Source: Saccoglossus kowalevskii
Taxonomy: Eukaryota > Hemichordata > Enteropneusta > Harrimaniidae
Direction: 5' to 3'
Assembly: GCF_000003605.2 (NCBI RefSeq)
Contig: NW_003121911.1
Span: 462,823 to 491,915, forward strand
DNA length: 29,093 nucleotides
Below are positions 22,315 through 29,093 of the stretch, in pieces. The position numbers and the translations under genes are program-made. The notes beneath the pieces are model-generated. The model searched no databases. It had not been told where the DNA came from and saw only the letters and a list, made by a program, of their open reading frames with translations. Every line of letters starts with the position of its first letter. Within the stretch, counting starts at the first letter, position 1.

Positions 22315-22739
22315 GTACAGTAGGAAGGGAGTAAATTTGTCATTATGGTACAATGTCAAACCTTTTTCTGGTCGGTAATCATTCAACTGTATGTGTAAAT
22401 CAACGGCAATTTGCTCATTCAAAAGCTACAAAATTTGATATTAATAAATATACCATTATTATTATTATTATGTTGTGATCTGATGAACCTTTCAATGTTA
22501 GCAAACTACCTTTAGTTCTAATCTTTACGGAACTCTTGATACTTTTCTCTTTAATCCTGTTGAGTTTGCTAGTATTGGGGAAACCATACATTGATAAAAA
22601 TATCATGGATATCAGTGAATAAAATTGATTTATCAATTTTGCTTGATAACAAATCATGTATTTCATTGGTCCTATTGACTTTAAGCTTACTTGCAGAAAC
22701 GTGAATACTTTTTTTCCCTGGACCGATGCTTTGGTCGGT

Positions 22740-23183
22740 AAATTACGCCCTCATGTCAGAAGTGTTAGAGTAGAGTATTTTATGATCAGCTGGGCCTTGG
22801 ACTATAATATAAACCGTGGTTTCGCGACACAAGGATCGTAAGAATGGCGATTTTATGTAATAAGCATGACGTCGCGTCAAAATATGGCCCTAGAATCCGA
22901 ACAGTCGAGGGACTACAGTTGAATTTTGGGGCGCCAATGGTTTCAACTGCAGACGTACACACGTCAAAATCATCACAATATGAAAATAACTTCACATTTG
23001 GAATCCCCGCGAATGAAAAACTCACTATTAATGACTTACCAGTACTATCACGATTTACTTGTACCTAATACTTGTACGCACCGTGCAAAATATGTCAATA
23101 TTGGTCAGAATTACTGGGTGACCTGACGACGGAATGATTGAAGAAATGACCTTCTAAGTCATAGCCTCATGAGGGCGCACATC
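22740..23183. mobile_element. possible inverted-repeat element with CGCCCTCATG ends
   Basis: CGCCCTCATG lies near 22747 and its reverse complement CATGAGGGCG near 23168. They bracket about 430 bp of CpG-containing sequence. The shared arm is only 10 bp and no target-site duplication was found. The bracketed segment holds a 74-codon plus-strand frame (22844-23068) that starts ATGGCG in a good Kozak context (A at -3, G at +4) and ends TAA. The predicted product, with parts such as GLQLNFGAPMVSTADVHT, is unrecognised. A minus-strand CTG|GTAAGT donor-like site also falls inside, at about 23033-23041. Whether this is a small element, a short exon or neither is open. Confidence 0.25.
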
Positions 23184-23625
23184 AAAAAAATAAATATCAG
23201 ACCGTCTGGCATTCGCTAGAAATCTAACACAACTTTTTGTAACAAAATTGATTGTCACTTAATCCGATTATTACAAAAAGTAATTATTTTTAGAATCGCC
23301 ATTCATCAAGCTTTTGAAAAGATATATGTCTGCATCTGTATTCTGCGACTAACGCAATTAATTATTTTATGCGTGTGTGAATAGAAAACAGTTCTCTTGT
23401 AGAGGGTCGGCAAGGGTTATTTTCGTAAGCTGTAATCATATGTTTTTATTTTCGTAATAATAAAATTTAAATAAATAAAAAATGTAAATTCGTAGACATG
23501 GGCAAGGTGTAAAATGTAATCAGCTATTTTATTCGCCAGTAATTTGTACAAAGAGCTTAATAGTTGTAAGCGTATCCTCGAGGCGGAGCTACGTCACAAG
23601 ACGTTCCACGTTGCTACGACGCGCA
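23184..23625. other. no gene seen
   Basis: CpG content is higher than in the left part of the window. A patch at 23574-23625 (GGCGGAGCTACGTCAC and following) probably belongs to the interspersed repeat that starts just after it. Confidence 0.5.
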
Positions 23626-23754
23626 CCACTGTACATGCATTTCTATGGGCTCTGTGCGCGCTGCTGTGGAACGCCGGTCGAGCCGGTGAAAATTCGAGAA
23701 AACAACACAAACTCAACTTTAAAGTAATCCTGAACAACCAAATTTATATATGTT
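23626..23754 (+). repeat. interspersed repeat, copy B (CpG-retaining)
   Basis: Same element as at 4601-4735 and same orientation, but with its CpGs intact (CTGTGCGCGCTGC, GGAACGCCGG). The repeat may extend on both sides, since flanking sequence from 23574 to about 23920 has similar CpG-rich composition. A 148-codon frame starting with TTG runs across 23544-23990. Because part of it is a dispersed repeat whose other copy is disrupted, I treat the frame as incidental and do not call a gene. Confidence 0.85.
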
Positions 23755-23842
23755 ACACACGTAGGGCTAATCTTGTTACACTGTTCAGAGGAGTCTCGAC
23801 AATCATCCCAAAATACCGTTTTCTGCGAGTTTTGGGCCTTTG

Positions 23843-23875
23843 TTTTCACCGCCTCCGGTTGCCAGGCGGTGAAAA
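23843..23875. repeat. perfect hairpin, 11-bp arms
   Basis: TTTTCACCGCC and GGCGGTGAAAA are perfect reverse complements separated by 11 nt. The hairpin lies about 90 bp after the CpG-rich interspersed repeat and may be part of the same element. Confidence 0.85.
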
Positions 23876-24290
23876 TGCCCGGATGTCCGCCCCCGAGGAT
23901 ACAGCACTCTCCACATTAAATGTCACAATTCGTGCGAAATTGCCAATTTTGATTCTTAGACAAATTAACAAATATATTATAAAAATGTAAAATTTCATTA
24001 GGACATTGCCTCATCTGTAAAGTGTAAAAACTTATTTTTTACTGTAAATGGAACTTTGACTTTATTTCCTGTGAAAACGTAATATGCCTTTTTTATTTTC
24101 TGCAACCTGTACCAGCTACTCCCTCTTGCCCCTTCATTTTAGTAACTAATTTCACCTGAAAACATCTGTAAGTACGAAGTTATTAATAATCATGAATTTA
24201 TGCAAATTGTAACAACTCCAGATGACAGATCGCAGTTATCCGTCCGAATGGAAGGCAGGACACTTGTGGCTGGTATGGGTATGAGTCGGG
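23876..24290. other. no gene seen
   Basis: AT-rich from 23930 to 24200, then more CpG-rich. No supportable exon. Confidence 0.55.
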
Positions 24291-24382
24291 CTAGCCCTGT
24301 GTGCATATATGTTGTTCCGGACGGTCGCTATGTGTGTAGGGTGGCTTAGCGGCTGGAACAACAGGCATGTACACATGGCTAG
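24291..24382. repeat. long imperfect inverted repeat (28-bp arms, 36-nt loop)
   Basis: The left arm 24291-24318 starts CTAGCCCTGTGTGCAT and ends TGTTGTTCC. The right arm 24355-24382 starts GGAACAACAGG and ends ACACATGGCTAG. They are complementary at 23 of 28 positions, including an uninterrupted TGTTGTTCC/GGAACAACA. GAGTCGG occurs just outside the left arm (24283) and at the right boundary (24382), so a very small foldback transposon with a 7-bp duplication is possible. An RNA hairpin is the alternative. Confidence 0.85.
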
Positions 24383-24575
24383 AGTCGGACATACGAGTAT
24401 TCCACAAAATCAATCCCTTTCCACTGATTGAAACACTAAAATGTTTTCTCGTTCTGTTCGAACATCAATGTGCATTTAATGTGTCTGGTTCAGGTGGAAT
24501 TTCCAAAAAAAAACACTGCCAAACACTGATTTGTCCCATGTAGTGACAAGTCTTTTAAAAGGCGCCCCTTTTTAC
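24383..24575. other. no gene seen
   Basis: Short stretch without recognisable features. Confidence 0.5.
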
Positions 24576-24603
24576 GGGTATGCGAATTTCGAATCGTATA
24601 CCC
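24576..24603. repeat. 28-bp quasi-palindrome
   Basis: GGGTATGCGA and TCGTATACCC pair as a 10-bp stem with one G-T pair around an 8-nt loop (ATTTCGAA). It could be a transcription-factor site or a chance hairpin. Confidence 0.7.
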
Positions 24604-24944
24604 TTTCCCCGCGAAACTTTTTCAGAATGCACATGACTAATCTCTGAAACAAACAAACAATTAATAAATAAATAAATGTGCAAAACGTAATTTTCGGTGA
24701 AATTACTAGTACCCCATCCCCGTTACTTTAGTTATTCTTTCTAAAGAAGCTGAATGATTAAAGTATGTAATGTGTTCAAAAGCTCATGTTCAATAATACC
24801 TTCAATATATATTATTTTACTTGATAAAAACACAACATCGCATAATTATTTGCTTTTTTACCGTGACTTTCATTATTGCAAGCTCGCGCAATTCAGCCAC
24901 ATGGTAAATTATTCGTCGGAGGACCCCCGTCTTGTGATAATCAT

Positions 24945-25200
24945 TGAACGACAATTGATAGTACGGCATATGCAATACCGTTCTCGTTCATCATATCTTA
25001 GCTTTCAGATGTTGTATAGTAGCATGCTTTGTAACGTTTAGAGAATGTCTTTTTTTATCTGATTTTTAACTTCTTTCCCCACTGTTACTACCATATGATA
25101 AGACGAATTAGTCGCGTTTTTTTCCTAGTGAAATCCTCTTGTTTCTTTACAGCGTATTCGTTATATTAACAATTCTTCAACTTCGTCTCCCTCGCAACAA
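24945..25200 (+). repeat. diverged duplicate segment, copy 1 of 2
   Basis: Aligns in the same orientation with 28838-29045. Shared landmarks come in the same order: CGG[C/T]ATATGC, ACCGTTCTCGT, TTTCAGATG, TTAGAGAATGTC, GTT[A/G]CTACCAT, a T-rich tract ending in CAG, TATTCG, and CAACTTC. The similarity covers intron-like sequence as well as the exon-like part after the CAG. This suggests a segmental or transposon-mediated duplication rather than coding conservation alone. Confidence 0.7.
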
Positions 25201-25332
25201 GTCAACCCACCGATGAATATTCACCGAATCGGGGTTTCCTCTGGCAGCGAATTCTTCCCAGGCACTGTATCGACGCTCAGTTCAGTGCTCCAACAATACT
25301 ATCTCCAGTCAGGCTTGGTGGTTATGGAATGA
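25153..25332 (+). CDS. candidate 3'-terminal exon, unidentified
   Basis: Unrecognised. After a pyrimidine-rich tract ending TTTCTTTACAG (25142-25152), one frame is open for 59 codons to a TGA at 25330-25332. The other two frames close early, after 20 and 4 codons. The predicted segment is Ser-, Gln- and Pro-rich at first (NNSSTSSPSQQVNPP) and then more mixed (EFFPGTVSTLSSVLQQYYLQ), plausible for a disordered protein tail. The first eleven residues resemble those that follow the matching splice-site-like CAG in the duplicate at 28976 (RIRYINNSSTS versus HIRYANVTTTS). No upstream partner exon was found. An open frame of this length can also occur by chance, especially in this less AT-rich patch. 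Confidence 0.3.
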   Translation, partial: RIRYINNSSTSSPSQQVNPPMNIHRIGVSSGSEFFPGTVSTLSSVLQQYYLQSGLVVME

Positions 25333-25607
25333 TGCCGCGATTACTGTTGTTTCTACCTTGTCTCGCCACCAGTGTTAAGCATGAAATAGAGGTTCCACTT
25401 GCATTCTGTACCATGTTTTCCCATTTATGATGGAGAAACTGAAATACGAACACAAATTTGTCAAAAATCAAAGCAACTATTATTACCTAGTCCATATAAA
25501 GCATAGTTTAATATATATATTATTTGCACGTTCAGTATTGTGAACACCGTTGTTTACATATTGGCGGCTTCAGCATATTTGAGATACAAATTTACCACTT
25601 AGATGTA
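25333..25607. other. no gene seen
   Basis: No feature recognised. It would be 3' flank if the candidate exon before it is real. Confidence 0.5.
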
Positions 25608-25615
25608 TGACGTCA
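25608..25615. promoter_or_regulatory. perfect CRE palindrome TGACGTCA
   Basis: Matches the CREB/ATF full-site palindrome. A second near match, GACGTCA, follows at 25636. The surrounding 25600-25700 sequence is CpG-rich. If the proposed minus-strand first exon is correct, this site is about 600 bp into its first intron. Confidence 0.5.
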
Positions 25616-26232
25616 CGGGGCGGAGTTACTCGAAGGACGTCACATTTCAAAGGGACCACGCGGTGTCCAGGCTCTACTCTGGGTGTCTTCTAGCGCTACT
25701 ACTAGTATATAATCGTTGACCAGAAAAAAAGGACATGCAGTTTCTTTTGCTACCCTAAAAGCGCATTGTTCAATCAATTGCATGCCCACTTTCGCACTAT
25801 TTTATTATCCCAAATAATATTAAAACAGAAAATGTGGCGCTGAATCTTATGTGTTACCCATTGTAGTGACTGCATTACACAAATCTGTAAGTTGAACAGC
25901 TCGATTTTTATGCCTACATGTATGTCAACGCCATTCTTGTCCAACATACAGCAATTTACCTTTATTGATTTATTGTCAAAACACACAAAATACGTTACAG
26001 AATAACACAACGGTGGCGTACAACAGTCGCCATTCACTGACGTACGTTGAGTCATGCGTGAGGGCGTGTGAAGCGCGACACGGAATGTATTTGAATAGTG
26101 TGTCAGATCTTTAGCTTCAATACATGCAGTACCCAGTTTGAAACTTAACGCCGATTCAATAAAACATGGAACGTAAAAATTAACGACATTAAACCTGCCA
26201 CATGCAAGGTTGATATATGAAACAAAACTCAC
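25616..26232. other. intron-like sequence downstream of the minus-strand donor
   Basis: A 152-codon minus-strand frame spans 25774-26232, but its first codon is the GTG of the splice donor itself and it has no ATG near the start. The product is Cys-rich and matches nothing I know. I read this as the first part of an intron of the gene proposed at 26556-26233. Confidence 0.4.
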
Positions 26233-26556
26233 CTTTTTGGGCTTTTTTCACACAGTCCCTGTGTTTGAATTCGACGTTTGTTCTTCCTCTGCGTGATGTG
26301 CTAATACTAGTACTCCTTCTCTCGTTGCGTCAATTCGTATATTTTCACATACCATGAAACTCGATTCCTTTGAAGGGGTATGAGGGAGGTGGGAATCAAT
26401 CGGTCTGTTTTTATCTTCTGTCAGTGATTCTGTTCGGAGATTTGTCGGAGATTTATGAGTATTAAAATGGGCACTACCAGAATCTGAAGACGCTATTTGG
26501 GTACTGTCATCAGCAACATGGGTCTGTACATCGATGGCACCACTCGCACAACCCAT
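26233..26556 (-). CDS. putative first coding exon, N-acylated-type MGCASG protein
   Basis: Unidentified. The frame 26556-26248 encodes 102 residues starting MGCASGAIDVQT. The ATG has A at -3 and G at +4. The product is hydrophilic and Ser/Thr/Glu-rich (DDSTQIASSDSGS, RTESLTEDKNRP, HAEEEQTSNSN), typical of a disordered N-terminus. Gly2-Cys3 after the initiator Met is the arrangement seen in myristoylated and palmitoylated membrane-anchored proteins; the usual Ser/Thr at position 6 is Gly here, with Ser at 5. A consensus splice donor AAAAAG|GTGAGT follows at 26233/26232. Oddly, an in-frame TGA at 26250-26248 precedes the donor by 15 nt. The frame one base over (TGT GAA AAA AGC CCA) is open to the donor. 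Either an indel in the TGTGTGAAAAAA run breaks the exon, or this is a short complete ORF with an intron in its 3' UTR. Two CRE palindromes lie within 165 bp upstream. Confidence 0.45.
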
Positions 26557-26626
26557 GATCAACAACTTGTATGACGAAGTTGGCGAATAACCAGTTGATT
26601 ACATTGCTTTTTCTATAGGCGAAATA

Positions 26627-26634
26627 TGACGTCA
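26627..26634. promoter_or_regulatory. perfect CRE palindrome TGACGTCA, 71 bp upstream of the minus-strand ATG
   Basis: Perfect CREB/ATF site embedded in GCGAAATATGACG, which is repeated 20 bp later (26639) with the CRE broken to TGACGACG. Position relative to the putative ATG at 26556 suits a promoter-proximal element. Confidence 0.55.
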
Positions 26635-26645
26635 CTGCGAAATAT

Positions 26646-26758
26646 GACGACGATAATGACGATGATGCATTGGGAAGAAACATTACACTGCTTCTTCTAC
26701 ACGTGATCTATGACGTCATTGGCGATAATGAACGACGATGATAACGACGATGATGACA
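26646..26758. repeat. two GAYGAY-type simple repeat patches
   Basis: GACGACGATAATGACGATGATG at 26646-26667 splits into short GAC/GAT triplets, and a similar patch lies at 26731-26757. Each follows a TGACGTCA, so the whole 26618-26758 region may be an old roughly 85-bp duplication. Confidence 0.7.
26711..26718. promoter_or_regulatory. perfect CRE palindrome TGACGTCA, 155 bp upstream of the minus-strand ATG
   Basis: Second perfect site in the proposed promoter, 84 bp from the first, with ACACGTGA (an E-box) 10 bp before it. Confidence 0.55.
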
Positions 26759-27495
26759 AACATTAATTAGTTATACGTACGTACGTCATTCAATTTGGAT
26801 TTCATCATAGACAGTATACTGTCAAGGCTTCACTGACAATTATAACAATGATGTCTGTATAATTTCTTATGAATTCGTCATATATAGGACAAACATGTTT
26901 TAAACGAGAAAAACAATGTATATCGACATTTGTTTATTTCGTATTTTCAATATATAGTCATATTCAACTCACAATCCATTATTATACAAATTTATATAAT
27001 CATAAAAAAAGTTGTTGAAACTTTGTGATTATATGGGTTGACAGTGACGTCGGATTTACCTCAAAGTCTGGTGAAAGACAATTTATAGAGGCGCTTAAAC
27101 TGTGGTGGTTGTTTGAGAATGTACCTACCAACATAAGTACTTGCCCTCATCACCTGGCAGCTAACATGTATATTTCTTTGTTCCATCAATTAAATGACAC
27201 AACCAGATGCTGTATGGTTATAAAGTTATGTTTACTGTATGTTGTAAAATAAATACTACTATAGAAAACCATCAAAATCTTCGTCAATTTGGAGAAATGA
27301 TAAAAAAGAAAACATTGTGAATTTTGTTTAGTATGCATGAAGCAAACACATGTCTAAGTACTTGTGATATTTACCAAAATGTTACTGATCAATTTATGTT
27401 TACATAACCCACATAGTGATAAGGGTAATCACATGCACTGTGGGAGGGATAATAATAGTAACATGCACTCTCCCTTGCAGAGTCTTCGTGACCTA
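26759..27495. other. no gene established
   Basis: A 75-codon plus-strand frame at 27025-27252 starts with GTG and gives a mixed-composition product (GFTSKSGERQFIEALKLWW) that I do not recognise. No convincing splice sites flank it. ACGTACGTACGT lies near 26777. Confidence 0.4.
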
Positions 27496-27525
27496 GGGAG
27501 CCACAGGGAGCCACAGAGAGCCGCA
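27496..27525 (+). repeat. 10-bp triplicate GGGAGCCACA
   Basis: Two exact units, GGGAGCCACA, followed by GAGAGCCGCA. It lies 16 bp after TCTCCCTTGCAG, a 3' splice-site-like tract ending at 27480. The frame across it (to TAG at 27561) is only 27 codons beyond that site. Confidence 0.85.
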
Positions 27526-27959
27526 ACTAGTGGAACGTTTCTTGGCGACTTCCTAGCTTAGCGATAAAAGACCCATAGTCTCTGCGACGGAGAATGAGTA
27601 ACATGCAGTCGTTTAGTAGTGTCCTTGCATATACTGATCTGGTTAGTACGCTTGGCAATGAGAGTTATTAATGACTGAGGGCGCTACAGACAGCGATACC
27701 TGATAGAAGTATAATTATAGATATATATTGTAGATGAATTCATGTTCATTTTCCCGTGAATCTTGTAACTTGTTCTCATTTTTATCTTTCACTGTTAATC
27801 AATATGTTTATTGTTTTGTAGTTTTAGTGAACTTACACCTGTACTCTCCAAAGTAAATGTTCTGTTAATAAATAAAATATAAAAATAAAATATGGCATTC
27901 ATTTCAAATGTTGTCTTACTTGCATACATCCATGTATATTTCAATGTATATATATTGTA
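27526..27959. other. no gene seen
   Basis: AT-rich after 27700. The expected downstream part of the LINE reverse transcriptase, including its catalytic Asp-Asp motif, should fall at 27800-27950 on the minus strand but cannot be found. Confidence 0.55.
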
Positions 27960-28358
27960 TATTGCATCAGAAGTAGTTCGAATCAATCGAAATAATGAAG
28001 AGTGTGGAAGATAACAGACAACCTTGTCTAATACCACTCTGTAAAGTGAACCAACAAGTACAGTTACTCTATTTAGAACGCAACTTTGTATGTCTGTCTA
28101 AAAGATGTTCACCCATGAGATAAATGATTCACAGAAGTTGAACAGTTTCGGACAAAACCGATCATCGCAACGAATCAACTGCTTTATAAATTAGCATAAT
28201 CAAAAAACATAAGTGCCCCTTCCGTATTTCCTGTTTTTTTCGCACCAATCAATAACGTCGCGTATCCGATGTATACTAGTATTCTGCGTAAGAAGTCCCC
28301 CTTTAAAGAATGCGGTTTGATCTTTGTGAACTATTTTGTTCAACATTAGTGTCTTGCA
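27960..28358 (-). pseudogene. decayed LINE reverse transcriptase fragment
   Basis: Non-LTR retrotransposon reverse transcriptase copies the element's RNA into the target site. Four collinear blocks are recognisable on the minus strand. Near 28355-28221, NKIVHKDQTAFFKGG and IRDVIDWCEKN match the conserved DQTGFxKGR and I-x-DVIDYC region. At 28216-28190, ALMFFDYAN matches motif A, with its catalytic Asp codon at 28201-28199. At 28145-28039, FNFCESFISWVNIF and TDIQSCVLN match the segment between motifs A and B. At 28038-27967, SGIRQGCLLSSTLFII matches the RQGCPLSPLLF motif. At least two frameshifts and several in-frame stops separate them. The motif C (Asp-Asp) end, the endonuclease and ORF1 are missing. 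The wording is closest to L1/Tx1-like LINEs, but the clade is uncertain. It is clearly dead. Confidence 0.88.
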
Positions 28359-28837
28359 TGATTATTAGAAGTGATAATTGTTTGTTGCATCATCAAAAAA
28401 CTAAAAAAAAAAAAACATATTACAATTCCACTACGTGTATTTTGTGTTTTATATTTCACACATAATTTATTAGCACAATATTTGAGTTAATTTCAGCAAC
28501 TGCAATGTTCTGGATTACACTGGAGAATTCGTCACGTTGAGTAAGTGTGTTTGTGACTGTATACAATGATACTAGTGGGCACTAGAGTACATATCGTAAA
28601 GTGACACGAAATATGTATATGTCTGGTAAGTAATGACGAGAAAGATCATTTACTGACAGACAACTGAGAAGCCGTTGTTATGTAGTAATTTGGACGTAAA
28701 CGACAGATGACGAAGAACCGAGACGCGATCGTATAGCCGTCACAGGTCGTTCTTGTGAATATTACAAATTGTGTTGTTGATAGTCGTTGTAGTCACAGAA
28801 ATAAAACCAGAATTGACCGTCCGGTATGTAATCCCCT
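28359..28837. other. no gene seen
   Basis: Contains an A-rich run at 28401-28416 (on the minus strand a T run, so not the LINE's own tail) and a CpG-containing stretch from 28600 with no recognised feature. Confidence 0.5.
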
Positions 28838-29045
28838 GGACAAACATTAATGCGGTATATGCGCCACCGTTCTCGTCCATATTCAAGTTTTCAGATGATG
28901 TAGAGGCCGTTATTACGGCATTATTCTTTAACTTTTAGAGAATGTCCGATTAACGCGTTTCCCCCTGTTGCTACCATGTTTTATTTCCATGTGGAATTCT
29001 CGGTTTTTGCAGCATATTCGGTATGCTAATGTAACCACAACTTCT
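28838..29045 (+). repeat. diverged duplicate segment, copy 2 of 2
   Basis: Counterpart of 24945-25200. After the T-rich tract ending TTTTTGCAG near 29011-29012, a frame beginning HIRYANVTTTS stays open to the window edge (29093), paralleling the candidate exon at 25153. In the pre-CAG part, this copy has a 3-nt deletion relative to copy 1 (CCATATTCAAG versus TCATCATATCTTAG) and a stop soon after TTTCAGATG. The segment may continue past the window. Confidence 0.7.
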
Positions 29046-29093
29046 GTCGAGTTGCGCCAATGGGTATTAGACCCATGGGGTATTTGTTGTCCC

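Noticed and set aside
23544-23990. 148-codon plus-strand reading frame
   Set aside because: It starts with TTG, overlaps an interspersed repeat whose other copy is non-coding, and shows no recognisable domain.
24342-24353. TGGCTTAGCGGC, 11 of 12 matches to a tRNA/SINE A box
   Set aside because: No B box (GGTTCGA-type) follows at the proper distance. It lies in the loop of the foldback, so it is probably chance.
25774-26232. 152-codon minus-strand reading frame, the longest in the window
   Set aside because: Its first codon is the GTG of a splice donor, there is no nearby ATG, and the Cys-rich product resembles no known family. It is better read as intron.

Overview
The window looks like non-coding DNA from a eukaryotic nuclear genome, most likely an invertebrate animal. 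It is AT-rich (roughly two-thirds by eye), has no long open reading frame and no operon-like gene packing. It is full of tandem repeats, small inverted-repeat transposon relics and a decayed LINE. It also contains a 50-N scaffold gap, so it comes from a draft assembly. The palindrome TACATGTA occurs at least 11 times where about one is expected. From general familiarity I associate this with molluscs and other marine invertebrates, but the assignment is tentative. No rRNA, tRNA, CRISPR array or complete recognisable gene was found.

Layout. Positions 1-1110 are the right-hand part of a 31-bp minisatellite array that runs off the left edge. Positions 1.1-22.7 kb are strongly CpG-poor and look like intron or intergenic DNA. 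This part carries one weak plus-strand exon candidate (1351-1564). It also holds a family of about 200-250 bp TTAA-flanked (piggyBac-like) MITEs (6.15, 9.5 and 13.1 kb, plus a related one at 13.8 kb) and a second MITE family with CTGTAAAATA termini (8.9, 11.8 and 12.1 kb). There is a 156-bp tandem duplication (8959-9270) and a noisy 44-bp minisatellite that straddles the assembly gap (17.9-18.3 kb).

From about 22.7 kb rightwards CpG becomes much more frequent. This part carries the few signals that look gene-like. The best is a minus-strand putative first exon (26556 to 26233) that starts MGCASG in a good Kozak context and ends at a consensus AAG|GTGAGT donor. Two perfect CRE palindromes lie just upstream and a third lies inside the proposed first intron. 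Its frame hits a stop 15 nt before the donor, so either the sequence has an indel or the model is wrong. A plus-strand candidate terminal exon (25153-25332) sits in a segment that has a diverged second copy at the right edge (28.84-29.05 kb). A decayed minus-strand LINE reverse transcriptase (27960-28358) is the only protein-family assignment I consider secure.

The CpG-poor left and CpG-normal right would fit a minus-strand gene with an unmethylated 5' end near 26.5 kb and a methylated, repeat-filled body running left. That is inference. An interspersed repeat with one copy in each half (4.6 and 23.6 kb) has lost its CpGs only in the left copy, which supports different methylation histories.
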